The notes: a model not told the origin generated them from the letters alone. 64,000 bases of DNA from Streptomyces sp. MMG1533 (GCF_001279775.1 NZ_LGDG01000213.1:244102-308101); one strand, 5' to 3'. Numbered from the stretch's first letter, positions 17,964 to 27,516 are shown. A program made the numbers and translations.

Positions 17964-19232
17964 TCAGGAGGGCTCCTCCTCGTGGGCAGCCTCCGCCGAA
18001 GCCAGCGCGGTCGCGGGATCCTGGGCCGCTCCGCCGGCGGCCACCCAGCGACCGCCCTCCTTCCGATACGGCCACCAACGGCCGTCCCGGCCCAGACGCA
18101 CCTGGGCGGCCGAGCCGACGACCGTCCACCGGTTCGCCGCCGCCCGCAACACCGGCCGTTCGTCCTCCTCCCAGGCCGAGTCCAGGGCGCCACGCGCGCG
18201 TGCCAGCGTTTCGCCCTCCACGGTCCACTCCTCCTCGCACACCGACAGCGCGGCGGCGCCCCCATGCCGCCAGGCACGGACGGCCAGGGCCAGCTGCTCC
18301 CTGCCGCGCCCGGATCCCTCGGCGAGCCGGTCCATCACGGCCCTCGCGGGACCGCCTGCGGCCAGGCGGACGGCATCCTGAGCCACCGTCAACTCCGCTT
18401 CGGCCATGTGCGGTTCCGGACCGGCGCGAAGAGCCTCGGCGAGCAGGCGCTGGGACTCCACAGCCGTCCGGGCGGCCAGGAACTCCAGGGCCGCCGGCTC
18501 GATGCCGGGCGCGGGCGGGGCCTCGGTGTCCAGGGCCGGCGGCATGCCGGGCTCCTCGGGGAGCTCGGGCAGAGCGGGCAGCGGCGGCAGGACGTCTCCG
18601 GCCGCGAACGCTTCCGCGGGATCCACGCCCAGCGGTTGGGACCCCTCCGCGGCGGGCGCGGCGCTGCGCTCCTGGAGGGCACCCAACAGGGCGTGTTCGG
18701 CCCGTCCCCGCATCAGCAGCAGCACGAAGGGGTCCTGGTCCAGCAGCCGCGCCACCTGGTGACACAGGGCCGCGGTGTGTCCGCAGTGGTCCCAGGCGTC
18801 ACAGTCGCACTCCGGCTCCAGCTCGCCCATGCCGGGCAGCAGTTCGATGCCGGCCGCTGCCGCGTCCTCGACCAGGTGCGGCGGCATGTCGCGGTCCAGC
18901 AGCGCCGCCACATGCCCGGCACGCTCGACGGCCATGTCGAGGAAGCGGTCCCACTGCTCGCCGGTCAGCTCTGCCAGCAGTACGTCCGCGCGGTGGGCGG
19001 TGCGGTCGCGGTCCTGGACGACCGCGGTGATGCGTCCCGGGCGCACCGACACCGCGCCCACGGCACCCGCGCGTGCGAGACTGCGCCCCGTTTTCACCTG
19101 CGCCGAGTCCAGTGCCGTGTCCTCCAGGGCCTTCAGCCAGGCCCGGCCCCACCACGTCTGCGCGAAGCCCCTCCCGCGCGCGGGAGGCAGCGCGGCGAAC
19201 GTGCGCTCCGTGTCACCGTCGTACTCCTTCAT
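17964..19232 (-). CDS. SWIM zinc-finger protein
   Basis: A 422-residue protein. The N-terminus has RGFAQTWWGRAWLKALED, and residues about 150-190 hold the SWIM motif CDCDAWDHCGHTAAL (CxC...CxH), a zinc-binding DNA- or protein-contact module. The rest is Ala/Glu-rich without a recognised domain. Its ATG overlaps the stop of the upstream SNF2 helicase gene by 4 bases (ATGA), so the two are translated as a coupled pair. SWIM proteins adjacent to SNF2 helicases are frequent in actinobacteria, implying a joint role in DNA handling, not yet defined. Confidence 0.85.
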   Translation of the reverse strand: MKEYDGDTERTFAALPPARGRGFAQTWWGRAWLKALEDTALDSAQVKTGRSLARAGAVGAVSVRPGRITAVVQDRDRTAHRADVLLAELTGEQWDRFLDMAVERAGHVAALLDRDMPPHLVEDAAAAGIELLPGMGELEPECDCDAWDHCGHTAALCHQVARLLDQDPFVLLLMRGRAEHALLGALQERSAAPAAEGSQPLGVDPAEAFAAGDVLPPLPALPELPEEPGMPPALDTEAPPAPGIEPAALEFLAARTAVESQRLLAEALRAGPEPHMAEAELTVAQDAVRLAAGGPARAVMDRLAEGSGRGREQLALAVRAWRHGGAAALSVCEEEWTVEGETLARARGALDSAWEEDERPVLRAAANRWTVVGSAAQVRLGRDGRWWPYRKEGGRWVAAGGAAQDPATALASAEAAHEEEPS

Positions 19233-22090
19233 CGCGTGCCCCCTCGCAGTTCGACCAGGTCGGCCAGCTCCGCATCCGTCAGCTCGGTGAGCGCAGCCTC
19301 GCCCGTGCCGAGCACCGCGTCGGCCAACTCCTTCTTGCGGGTGAGCATGTCGGCGATGCGGTCCTCGATGGTTCCCTCGGTGATCAGCCGGTGCACCTGC
19401 ACCGGCCGGGTCTGACCGATGCGGTAGGCGCGGTCGGTGGCCTGTGCCTCGACCGCCGGGTTCCACCAGCGGTCGTAGTGCACGACATGCTCGGCCCTGG
19501 TGAGATTCAGCCCTGTGCCCGCAGCCTTCAAGGACAGCAGGAAGACAGGGACTTCACCCTCCTGGAAGCGCCGCACCATGGCCTCCCGTTCATGGACGGG
19601 CGTCCCACCGTGCAGGAACTGGCAGGGTGTGCCCCGGGCCGCCAGGTGCTGCTCGACGATCCGGCCCATCTGCACGTACTGCGTGAAGACGAGGACACTC
19701 GCCTCTTCGGAGAGGATGGTGTCGAGGAGTTCGTCCAGCAGCTCCAGCTTCCCGGAGCGACCGACGATCGTCGGTCGCTCCTCCTTGAGGAACTGCGCCG
19801 GGTGGTTGCAGATCTGCTTCAGGCCCGTCAGCAGTTTCACGATGAGCCCGCGCCGCGCCATGTCGTCGGCGCGGGAGATCTCCGCGAGGGTCTCGCGCAC
19901 CACTGCCTCGTACAGGCCCGCCTGTTCCTGGGTGAGGGACACTGCACGGTCGGTCTCGGTCTTCGGCGGCAGTTCCGGGGCGATCCCCGGATCCGACTTG
20001 CGGCGACGCAGCAGGAACGGGCGTACGAGCCGGGCGAGCCGGTCCGCGGCGGCCGGGTCCTGACGGCCCTCGACGGGCTGGGCGTACCGCGTGCGGAAGG
20101 TGCCGAGCCGACCCAGCAGGCCCGGGGTCGTCCAGTCGAGGATCGCCCACAGCTCCGACAGGTTGTTCTCCACCGGTGTGCCGGTGAGCGCCACGCGTGC
20201 GCGTGCGCCGATCGAACGCAGCTCCCGGGCGGTCGCGGAGTACGGGTTCTTCACATGCTGGGCCTCGTCCGCCACGACCATGCCCCAGGGCACCTGGCCC
20301 AGTCGGCGCGCGTCCAGACGCATCGTGCCGTACGTCGTGAGGACGAACTCCCCGTCGGCCAGGTCGTCCAGGCTGCGGCGCGAGCCGTGGAAGCGGCGTA
20401 CGGGGGTGCCGGGCGCGAACTTCTCGATCTCGCGCTGCCAGTTGCCCATCAGGGACGTCGGGCACACCACGAGCGTGGGGCCGGCGGAGTCGGCGTCGGT
20501 CTGCCGGTGCAGATGCAACGCGATCAGGGTGATGGTCTTGCCGAGCCCCATGTCGTCGGCCAGACAGCAGCCCAGGCCCAAGGAGGTCGTCCGGGCCAGC
20601 CAGGTCAGGCCCCGCCGCTGATAGTCCCGCAGTGTGGCGGTGAGAGCCGCGGGCTGTGCGACCGGCTCCTGCGCCTCGGGGTCCGCGAGGCGGTCCCGCA
20701 GCGTCCCCAGCCAGCCAGTGGGATGGACGTCGACCCGGCGGCCGTCGACCTCCGTGGAGCCCGTCAGAGCGGCACTCAGCGCGTCGACGGGTGTCACCTT
20801 GCGGTCCTGCTGGGTGCGGGCGCGGCGCACCTCCTCGGGGTCGACCAGGACCCACTGGTCGCGCAGCCGCACGACGGGGCGGTTGGCCTCGGCGAGCCGG
20901 TGCAGTTCATCGCCCGTGAGCTGCTGGTCGCCGAGCGCGAACCGCCAGTTGAAGGCGAGCAGCGCGTCGGCGGACAGGAACGACGGTGTGTCCGCGGAGA
21001 TCTTGACGGGCTCCGTCGCCTCGTCCGGCGGACCGACCACGGCGCGGGCGGTCAACTTGCGGGCCAGTTCCTTCGGCCAGTGCACCTCGACTCCGGCGCC
21101 CAGGAGGCTGCGGGCGCCCTCTCGGAGGAGCTCGGTGACCTCCTCGTCGGCGAGTTCGACGGCGTCCGGCACGGATGCCGAGAGCAGTGGCGCGAGCGGC
21201 TGCCACGCCCTGGCAGCGCGGCGGAGTGCGAGCAGGGCGTCCATCCGCGCGCGCGGGCCGAACGCGCCGCCCGCCGTTCCGGTCCCCGTCCACACCTCGA
21301 CGGCGTCCGCGACGAGCGTCGGATCGCTCACGCTGTGCACCTGCAACACGGCCCGGAACGGCAACACCGTGTCGTCCTTCGCCTCGGTCAGCCCGGGTAC
21401 CTCGATCCGCAGCGAGAGCCGCACGCCCGCGTCGTGGCCCGCGGCGACGTCGGCGGCCCACTCGCGCTGCTCCGGCAGGTGCTGCGGTTCCTGCGCCGCA
21501 TAAGCGGGTCCGCCGGTCACCAGCGGTGCGGCGGGGGAGCGGGGCAGCGTGTCGGCGACCGCGTCCAGGAAGGCGCGCAGCAGCCGCTCCGGGTCGGGCA
21601 GGCGCAGGGGCCCGGCGCCGTCCAAGGGCACCGCATGCGCCTCGGGTGGCATCGCCACGGCGAGCCGACGGATGCGCTCCAGGTCCGCCGCCCCCAGGGG
21701 ACCCGTGCGCCAGGCGTCGTGGTCGAGCGGAGAGAGGCCGGGCAGCAGCAGGCCGCGAGCCGCGAGGTGAAGCGCCAGCACGGCTGCCGCACCCCAGAAC
21801 GCGGGCGCGCGGTGTGCGTGTTCGGAGACACGCGCGCGTGTGAGCACCGGCAGCGCGACGCGCACCGGCAGCCGGACGGCAGGAACGGTCACCCGCTCGA
21901 CACCGTCGTCACCGGGCAGGACGACGGCCAGGTCCTCGACGGCCGCCGCCTCGACGCCAGGCAGGACATCGCCGTCGGGCCGCCAGAAGGCGACGCTGCC
22001 GGTGCGTGCCGGGTCGCCGGGCACGAACACGGCGCAACAGTCGGCCAGTTCGGAGATCTCTGACGATGGTGTCGCGGAAATCCTCTGCAC
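19229..22090 (-). CDS. SNF2-family DEAD/DEAH helicase
   Basis: A 953-residue Swi2/Snf2-type ATPase. The N-terminal half (about 1-470) is a bacterial SNF2 accessory region. The motor starts at LRDYQRRGLTWLA with Walker A DDMGLGKTITLIALHL, the Walker B box VADEAQHVKNP, motif III LTGTPVENNLSELW, and the helicase C domain VLVFTQYVQMG, KAAGTGLNLTRAEHVVHYD and DRAYRIGQ. It is a double-stranded DNA translocase probably working with the SWIM protein whose gene it overlaps. The start is GTG at 22090; no strong ribosome-binding site is visible, so the first residues are less certain. Confidence 0.92.
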   Translation of the reverse strand: MQRISATPSSEISELADCCAVFVPGDPARTGSVAFWRPDGDVLPGVEAAAVEDLAVVLPGDDGVERVTVPAVRLPVRVALPVLTRARVSEHAHRAPAFWGAAAVLALHLAARGLLLPGLSPLDHDAWRTGPLGAADLERIRRLAVAMPPEAHAVPLDGAGPLRLPDPERLLRAFLDAVADTLPRSPAAPLVTGGPAYAAQEPQHLPEQREWAADVAAGHDAGVRLSLRIEVPGLTEAKDDTVLPFRAVLQVHSVSDPTLVADAVEVWTGTGTAGGAFGPRARMDALLALRRAARAWQPLAPLLSASVPDAVELADEEVTELLREGARSLLGAGVEVHWPKELARKLTARAVVGPPDEATEPVKISADTPSFLSADALLAFNWRFALGDQQLTGDELHRLAEANRPVVRLRDQWVLVDPEEVRRARTQQDRKVTPVDALSAALTGSTEVDGRRVDVHPTGWLGTLRDRLADPEAQEPVAQPAALTATLRDYQRRGLTWLARTTSLGLGCCLADDMGLGKTITLIALHLHRQTDADSAGPTLVVCPTSLMGNWQREIEKFAPGTPVRRFHGSRRSLDDLADGEFVLTTYGTMRLDARRLGQVPWGMVVADEAQHVKNPYSATARELRSIGARARVALTGTPVENNLSELWAILDWTTPGLLGRLGTFRTRYAQPVEGRQDPAAADRLARLVRPFLLRRRKSDPGIAPELPPKTETDRAVSLTQEQAGLYEAVVRETLAEISRADDMARRGLIVKLLTGLKQICNHPAQFLKEERPTIVGRSGKLELLDELLDTILSEEASVLVFTQYVQMGRIVEQHLAARGTPCQFLHGGTPVHEREAMVRRFQEGEVPVFLLSLKAAGTGLNLTRAEHVVHYDRWWNPAVEAQATDRAYRIGQTRPVQVHRLITEGTIEDRIADMLTRKKELADAVLGTGEAALTELTDAELADLVELRGGTR

Positions 22091-22193
22091 AGAGATGCGT
22101 ATTCCTCAAATTTGACTACTGGGTCGGATCGCCGAGGGTACAGCACGCCGGGGCTCACCCGGCGCGTCAGGAAAGTGGCACGGGTCACTTCTC

Positions 22194-22220
22194 GGCAGGG
22201 GTGTCACCAACCCCCCTGCC
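22194..22220. other. Inverted repeat in the SNF2/desaturase divergent region
   Basis: GGCAGGGG (22194-22201) and CCCCTGCC (22213-22220) form an 8-base-pair stem with an 11-base loop, 113 bases before the desaturase start. It may be an operator or part of a leader. The rest of the 243-base gap shows nothing clear. Confidence 0.35.
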
Positions 22221-22333
22221 CGTGCGGTGCTGACCCCAGGCCGTACACGGGGGGTTGCCTCATGGTCGCAGCAGGTCACGAATCCGTACGTTTGCTCAGG
22301 TCAGCCCGTTCCTGAGAGAACCGGAGTCCAGCC

Positions 22334-23386
22334 ATGCCCCAAGCTGCCGCCATCGAAGCCAACCCTCGGGAGACGTCCGGCTCCACCTCGGGCGGAAGCG
22401 AGTTCACGCCCCTCCTGCGCACTGTCAGGAGCCAGGACCTCCTGGAACGCCGCTACGGCTGGTACGTCCGGAGCATCGCCGTCAACCTGCTCGCCCTCGC
22501 CTCCGTACTCACAGGTGTCGTCCTGACCGGTGACTCCTGGTGGGCGCTGCTCCTCGCGCCGCTCCTCGCCGTGTTCTCGGCGCGTACGGCCTTCATAGGC
22601 CACGACGCCGGTCACGCACAGATCACCGGCAACAAGACCGTCGCCCGGCTCATCGGCCTCGTCCACGGCAACCTGCTGCTCGGGATGAGCTACTCCTGGT
22701 GGAATCACAAACACAACCGCCACCACGCCAACCCCAACCACATCGACAAGGATCCCGACGTCGCCGCAGACGTCCTCGTCTTCACCGGCGAGCAGGCGGC
22801 GGGCCGGACAGGCTTCATGCGCCGGCTCACCCGCAACCAGGCATGGCTGTTCTTCCCGCTCACCCTCCTCGAAGGCGTAGCCCTCAAGGTTCAGGGCTTC
22901 CGGGACCTGCGCCGGCAGGCGGCCGGGGAGCGGTCCGTGGAGGGCGTGCTGCTGGTGAGCCATGTCGTGGGCTACGCGACGCTGCTCCTCACCGCCATGT
23001 CCCCCGGCAAGGCACTCGCGTTCGCCGCCCTCCACCAGGCCCTCTTCGGCCTGCACCTGGGGTTGTCCTTCGCGCCCAACCACAAGGGCATGGAGATGCC
23101 GGACCCGAGCGGCGAACCGTGGGGCCACCTGCGCCGACAGGTGCTCACCTCACGCAACGTCCGGGGCGGCGCGCTGACGGACTGGTTCCTCGGCGGTCTC
23201 AATTACCAGATCGAGCACCACTTGTTCCCCAGCGCGCCCCGCCCTCATCTGAGGCTCGTCCGGCCCCTGGTGCGCGCCCACTGTCGAGAATTGGGTATCC
23301 CTTACACGGAGACCGGGCTCGTCGACTCCTACCGACAGGCCCTACGCCACATGCATGAGGTGGGAGAGTCCCTGAGGACGGAGTAG
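22334..23386 (+). CDS. Membrane fatty acid desaturase
   Basis: A 350-residue acyl-lipid desaturase. The three histidine boxes that bind the di-iron centre are present: HDAGH (90-94), HKHNRHH (125-131) and QIEHH near residue 300. Hydrophobic helices flank them at about 47-85, 105-122, 165-190 and 205-245. It should introduce a double bond into membrane acyl chains using O2 and reduced ferredoxin. The third box beginning with Gln is typical of front-end type desaturases. It is monocistronic, and cold or membrane-fluidity control is typical of the family. Confidence 0.92.
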   Translation: MPQAAAIEANPRETSGSTSGGSEFTPLLRTVRSQDLLERRYGWYVRSIAVNLLALASVLTGVVLTGDSWWALLLAPLLAVFSARTAFIGHDAGHAQITGNKTVARLIGLVHGNLLLGMSYSWWNHKHNRHHANPNHIDKDPDVAADVLVFTGEQAAGRTGFMRRLTRNQAWLFFPLTLLEGVALKVQGFRDLRRQAAGERSVEGVLLVSHVVGYATLLLTAMSPGKALAFAALHQALFGLHLGLSFAPNHKGMEMPDPSGEPWGHLRRQVLTSRNVRGGALTDWFLGGLNYQIEHHLFPSAPRPHLRLVRPLVRAHCRELGIPYTETGLVDSYRQALRHMHEVGESLRTE

Positions 23387-23502
23387 GGGCGGGCGTCGGG
23401 GATGTCTCAGGGGCGTCTCAGGGTCGCGGTTCGGAACCGTGGGAGGCGCGGACCCGTTTTCCTGGACAGAGAGCGGCACTGGCCGCGGAGGAGGCGACGC
23501 AC

Positions 23503-23685
23503 ATGTCGAAGAACGCGAAGATCGCCGCAGGAGGGGTGGCGGTCGGGCTCATCCTGTTGATCTGGCTGCCCTGGTGGGCCGCGCTCCTGATCGTCCTGGG
23601 AGTCCCTGCGGCCGCGTATCTCACGCTGGACCCCTCACAGCGGCGCAGGCTGCGCCGTGCCACGCGAAAGGAGCTCGGCCGCTGA
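23503..23685 (+). CDS. Small hydrophobic membrane protein
   Basis: 60 residues: a short polar N-terminus (MSKNAK), a long hydrophobic hairpin (about 7-43, with LIWLPWWAALLIVLG) and a basic tail RRRLRRATRKELGR that should face the cytoplasm. GGAGGAGGCG-type Shine-Dalgarno bases lie 8-15 bases upstream. No family recognised. Codon use fits a real gene. Confidence 0.6.
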   Translation: MSKNAKIAAGGVAVGLILLIWLPWWAALLIVLGVPAAAYLTLDPSQRRRLRRATRKELGR

Positions 23686-23831
23686 CGCATCGCCGCGTCG
23701 GGCCGGCCGGTGCACAGGAGTCCACCGTGGAGCCGCTCGCGGGCCTGCCGACGGCATGGTCCGCGAGCGGACGGACGGACGTCCCCTGTCGCCCAGGAGG
23801 CCGGCGCCGACGCGTCGCCGCCCGGCCGGGC

Positions 23832-24701
23832 TCAGATGGGGCGTACGGCCATCTTGTCGAGTGCCTCCAGGAGGCCCGGCAGCTCCGGTCCCCGGCCCAC
23901 CGGCAGGACCTCGCCGGGCTCGTCGTCGAGCAGTACGAACGCGATGTCGTCGGTCCTTGCCACGAGCGACCAGCCTGGACCGTCGGCGCGCAGGGTCCGC
24001 GCGTCCCCGGGAGCGAAGGACGACCGGACGCGGCCGAGGGGCGGAGGTGCGTCCACGTACGCGCGGGCCTCCGCGAGGACGCGCCGGATGCCGCCGTGTC
24101 CTTTGCGTCCGTTCTTCTCGGTGTCCTCCGCGCCGCCGGTGGCTTCGGACGAAGCGTCGTCCGCCGGAGTCCCGGAAGGCCCGCCGTTCGGGCTCGGGAA
24201 GTCCGCGTCGTCGATCTGGTCGCGCCAGGTCGCCCACTGGAGCGCGATCTCGTCGGCGCCCAGGCGCCGCTGGGCCGGCCCCCAGACGGTGGTGTCCGGC
24301 GGTGCCAGCGGGGGACGGTCCGCGACCTCGGGGTCGGGATCGTGCGGCGCGGGCACGCCGGGAGCCGCGACCGCGACCGCGAGAGGCCAGCCGGGAAGGC
24401 CGGCCACGACCGTGCGTTCGTCGGGTGACAGATCGTACTCCATGCCGCAGTCCCAGGACGCGATGGCGACGGCGACCAGCGACACGTCGTCGATGACGAC
24501 CGTCCACCGGGCACCCTCGCCGTCCTGGCCGAGCACCAGGCCGTATCCGTCGGCCAGCGGCGCGAGACCGAGTGCCGCGCAGGCCTCCGGATAGTCGTCG
24601 CCCAGCACGCTCGGGAACTGCGCCGGCGTCAGCAGCACCGCCGTCAGCACATAGAGCGCGTCGTCCTCGGCGGCGACGGCGCCTTCGTCCGTCCCGGCCA
24701 T
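23832..24701 (-). CDS. Hypothetical protein
   Basis: A 289-residue, acidic, soluble protein, without a family I recognise. Two globular parts (about 5-145 and 195-289) are joined by a polar Gly/Ser/Asp linker with SPNGGPSGTPADDAS. DDALYVLTAVLLTP and ALDKMAVRPI are at its ends. The ATG at 24701 is chosen since GGGGAGG lies just upstream. No signal peptide or membrane helix. It is flanked by an unrelated small gene in the same orientation. Confidence 0.6.
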   Translation of the reverse strand: MAGTDEGAVAAEDDALYVLTAVLLTPAQFPSVLGDDYPEACAALGLAPLADGYGLVLGQDGEGARWTVVIDDVSLVAVAIASWDCGMEYDLSPDERTVVAGLPGWPLAVAVAAPGVPAPHDPDPEVADRPPLAPPDTTVWGPAQRRLGADEIALQWATWRDQIDDADFPSPNGGPSGTPADDASSEATGGAEDTEKNGRKGHGGIRRVLAEARAYVDAPPPLGRVRSSFAPGDARTLRADGPGWSLVARTDDIAFVLLDDEPGEVLPVGRGPELPGLLEALDKMAVRPI

Positions 24702-24834
24702 CCCAGCCTCCCCATCGGTTCGTCCAACGGCGCGCACCCTAGTGCGCCCGGAAGGCGCTTGTCACGACTCCCCGGCGCACCGGAGCTGCAGTTTTCCGAC
24801 CGGATGGGGCGAATCGACCGCCCGGCGCCCTGCG

Positions 24835-25131
24835 TCAGGCCGCCGGAAGCCCCAGAAGTGCCCTAGCCACCGTCCCCGGAGACTCGTCGCGCTCCCGGGC
24901 GAGCGCGATGACTGCCCGGCAGGCCAGCTCGTTCACCCCGAAGGACAGTGCCTCCGGCGACACCCAGCCGGCGGCCTCGTCGATGCCCTCCTGGTCGTCC
25001 TCCGCGCAGGCCGACACGTATGCGGCGGCGGCCTCGAACAGGTTGTGCGAGCGTGAATCCCGATGGGTCTCCGTCTCGGAGCGCAACGCATTGACGATTC
25101 CGGCACAGGACTTGCGGACCCTGCCCAACAT
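24835..25131 (-). CDS. Small hypothetical protein
   Basis: 98 residues from the ATG at 25131, which has GGAAGGTGG about 8 bases upstream; an earlier ATG at 25176 would add 15 residues. It is mostly helical by composition, with FEAAAAYVSACAEDDQEG and NELACRAVIALARERDESPG. No domain is recognised. It diverges from the DUF2236 gene. Confidence 0.55.
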   Translation of the reverse strand: MLGRVRKSCAGIVNALRSETETHRDSRSHNLFEAAAAYVSACAEDDQEGIDEAAGWVSPEALSFGVNELACRAVIALARERDESPGTVARALLGLPAA

Positions 25132-25230
25132 GTTGACCACCTTCCCCCTGTGTGGTTGCCATGGCTGATCGTTCATCTTCCGCTACTCAACGTAGAGTTG
25201 GAGCTTCGGCGGCAGAAGGGGGACGGCGGG

Positions 25231-26136
25231 GTGAAGCGCTTCGAGCGGCTCGCACAGATCCGGACGATGGACCCGGAGCAGGACGCCACGGAGATCTACC
25301 GGCTCACCGCGGCGTACGAGTTCCCCTGGGACTTCACCCGCGCTCTGGAGCTGGCCCTGTACCGCACGTACGCCGTGCCGAGCATTGGGCGACTGCTCGC
25401 GGAGACGGCGGAGCTCACGGACCGGACGCAGAAGCGGTACGACGACACCTCGCTGCTCCTTGACGCGGTCGTCGAGCACGGTTTCGCCAGTGAGGAGGGC
25501 CGTACGGCGATCCGCCGCATCAACCAGATGCACCGCAGCTACGACATCGGCAACGACGAGATGCGGTACGTGCTCTGCACGTTCGTCGTGATGCCCAAGC
25601 GCTGGATCGACGCCTATGGATGGCGCCGGCTGTCGCGTCACGAGACAGTCGCCTCCACCGTCCACCACCGCACCCTGGGGCAGCACATGGGCATCAAGGA
25701 CGTGCCCGAGACCTACGAGGAGTTCGAGGCGTGCCTGGACGCCTATGAAGAGGCCCATTTCGCCTGGGACGCGCAGGCGCGGCAGGTCTCGGACGCCACA
25801 CTCGGCCTGATGGCCTCCTGGTACCCGCGCCCCCTGGCGCCCCTCCTGCGCACCACGACGCTCGCCCTGCTCGACGACCCGCTCCTGAGCGCCTTCCGCT
25901 ACTCGCCCCCCAGCGCCGCCACCCGCGCGGTCGTCCGGCGCGCGGTCCGGTTGCGCGGACAAGCCGTCCGGCTGCTGCCGCCCCGGCGTGCACCGCACTA
26001 CGCGCGCCAGAACTGGGAGATCAAGGGCTACCCGAACGGCTACCGGCTGGAGGACCTGGGCACCCGTCCGGTCCCTGGAGTGCGGGGCTGCCCGGTACGG
26101 CACACCGGCCCGTCAGCGGTCGCCCCCGGCGAGTGA
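25231..26136 (+). CDS. Oxygenase MpaB-family protein (DUF2236)
   Basis: A 301-residue protein of the DUF2236/MpaB family, which contains a buried heme b in characterised members such as latex-clearing protein. Seen: YEFPWDFTRALELALYRTYAVP, the central MHRSYDIGNDEMRYVL, which carries the histidine region of the family, and VMPKRWIDAYGWRRLS. The GTG at 25231 follows a G-rich purine tract. The 3' end overlaps the convergent PadR gene by 24 bases. Substrate unknown; family members act on hydrophobic compounds. Confidence 0.8.
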   Translation: MKRFERLAQIRTMDPEQDATEIYRLTAAYEFPWDFTRALELALYRTYAVPSIGRLLAETAELTDRTQKRYDDTSLLLDAVVEHGFASEEGRTAIRRINQMHRSYDIGNDEMRYVLCTFVVMPKRWIDAYGWRRLSRHETVASTVHHRTLGQHMGIKDVPETYEEFEACLDAYEEAHFAWDAQARQVSDATLGLMASWYPRPLAPLLRTTTLALLDDPLLSAFRYSPPSAATRAVVRRAVRLRGQAVRLLPPRRAPHYARQNWEIKGYPNGYRLEDLGTRPVPGVRGCPVRHTGPSAVAPGE

Positions 26137-26646
26137 GCCGAGCGTGTCGCGCAGCCAGGTGAGTTCGGCGCGGGACGTGGCACGGGCGATGGTCAGCAGG
26201 CCACGCCGGAAGGGATCGTCCAACTCCTCGGCGCGCAGCGGGCGGTCGCCCTCGTAGAAGAAGCTCGCGGGTTCCTCCAGAAAGGCGAGCCTGCGTCGCA
26301 GTACGGCTGCCTGTGCGCCGGCGTCGTCCAGGTGCCGGAGGAAGGCGAGCACCGTGAACCAGCGGTTCTCGTCGGTGATGTCCCGCTGGACGGGCTCGGC
26401 GAGCCGACGACGCAGTTCCCGCCTGCCCTCGTCGGTGAGCGTCAGCACGTGGCGCGGGGCGGCCACGGAGCCGGGTTCCGTGGCGCGGACCAGTAGGCCC
26501 GCCTTCTCCAGCCGCTTGATCGCGGGATACAGCGTGCTCTCGGCGACGGGGCGTACGTGCCCCGTCAGCGCGGTGATGCGTTTGCGCAGTTCGTAGCCGT
26601 GCAGTGGGGCGGCGTAGAGAAATCCGAGGATGGCGAGCTCCAGCAT
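26113..26646 (-). CDS. PadR-family transcriptional regulator
   Basis: A 177-residue PadR repressor. Residues 1-85 are the winged helix: MLELAILGFLYAAPLHGYELRKR, STLYPAIKRLEKAGLL and the wing HVLTLTDEGRRELRRR. The C-terminal part (about 95-177) is the alpha-helical dimerisation domain (Vir_C-type). The start at 26646 gives the canonical N-terminus. It is divergent from an alpha/beta hydrolase gene, and a 20-base dyad lies between them at 26704, so it probably represses that hydrolase and itself. Confidence 0.9.
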   Translation of the reverse strand: MLELAILGFLYAAPLHGYELRKRITALTGHVRPVAESTLYPAIKRLEKAGLLVRATEPGSVAAPRHVLTLTDEGRRELRRRLAEPVQRDITDENRWFTVLAFLRHLDDAGAQAAVLRRRLAFLEEPASFFYEGDRPLRAEELDDPFRRGLLTIARATSRAELTWLRDTLGSLAGGDR

Positions 26647-26703
26647 GCGCTCATTCTTCCGCACTTGAGTGGTACATCCAATGCGCTGTACCCCCTCTTC
26701 GCT

Positions 26704-26723
26704 ATACATCGGTATCGAGGTAT
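26704..26723. promoter_or_regulatory. Candidate PadR operator
   Basis: ATACATCGGT/ATCGAGGTAT is a dyad with 8 of 10 positions matching, 31 bases upstream of the hydrolase start. It fits the ATAC...GTAT type of site seen for PadR proteins and occupies the likely -10/-35 zone of the hydrolase promoter. Confidence 0.5.
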
Positions 26724-26754
26724 TCTCCTGTGGGTGTCATGAGAAGGAGGGGCC

Positions 26755-27510
26755 ATGAAGCAGGCCGAGTTCGACGGCAAGGGAAGCTGCGTCCGGTGGA
26801 CGGAGAGCCCGGGGGAGGGGCCCGCGCGCGTCTACGTGCACGGGCTGGGGTCGGTCTCGGCCGTGTACCACTCGCACATCGCGGCCCGGCCCGAACTCGC
26901 GGGACGGCGCAGCCTGTTCGTGGACCTGCCCGGGCACGGCATCAGTGACCGTCCCGACGACTTCGGATACACCCTGGAGGACCACGCCGACGCCCTCGCG
27001 GCGGCACTGGACGCGGCTGACGTGGCGGGCGCCGAACTCGTCGCGCACAGCATGGGCGGCGCGGTCGCTCTCGTGCTCGCCCGTCGGCGGCCCGACCTCG
27101 TGTCCCGGCTGGTCCTCACAGAGGCCAACCTCGACGCCTTTCCGCCGCCCGCGGCCGGAAGCAGTGGCATCGCCTTCTACGAGGAGGACGCGTTCGTCGA
27201 CGGCGGGTACGCGCGCGTGCTGGAGAAGGTCGGCCCTCTGTGGGCGGCGACCATGCGACTGACGGACCCGCGCGCCCTGCACCGCAGTGCCGTCGGGCTG
27301 AGGCGCGGATCGGACCCGGTCATGCGCACCATCCTCGAAGGGCTTGCCGTCGACCGTGTGTACCTGCAGGGCGAGCTCAGCGGTGAGCTCGACGGGAGGA
27401 GAGGTCTCGAGGCCGCGGGCGTGCGCGTGGTGACCGTGCCGGGCGCCGGTCACAACGTGATGTTCGACAACCCCGAGGTGTTCGTGGCGGCGGTCGCCGG
27501 CCAGGGCTGA
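26755..27510 (+). CDS. Alpha/beta-fold hydrolase
   Basis: A 251-residue hydrolase with oxyanion motif VHGLGSVSAVY, nucleophile elbow HSMGG (Ser near 99) and catalytic His in GAGHNVMF near residue 228; the acid residue is not obvious. No signal peptide. GAAGGAGGGG precedes the ATG. Divergent from, and probably repressed by, the PadR protein. Substrate unknown: family members include esterases, lactonases and haloperoxidases. Confidence 0.85.
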   Translation: MKQAEFDGKGSCVRWTESPGEGPARVYVHGLGSVSAVYHSHIAARPELAGRRSLFVDLPGHGISDRPDDFGYTLEDHADALAAALDAADVAGAELVAHSMGGAVALVLARRRPDLVSRLVLTEANLDAFPPPAAGSSGIAFYEEDAFVDGGYARVLEKVGPLWAATMRLTDPRALHRSAVGLRRGSDPVMRTILEGLAVDRVYLQGELSGELDGRRGLEAAGVRVVTVPGAGHNVMFDNPEVFVAAVAGQG

Positions 27511-27516
27511 CGGGCG

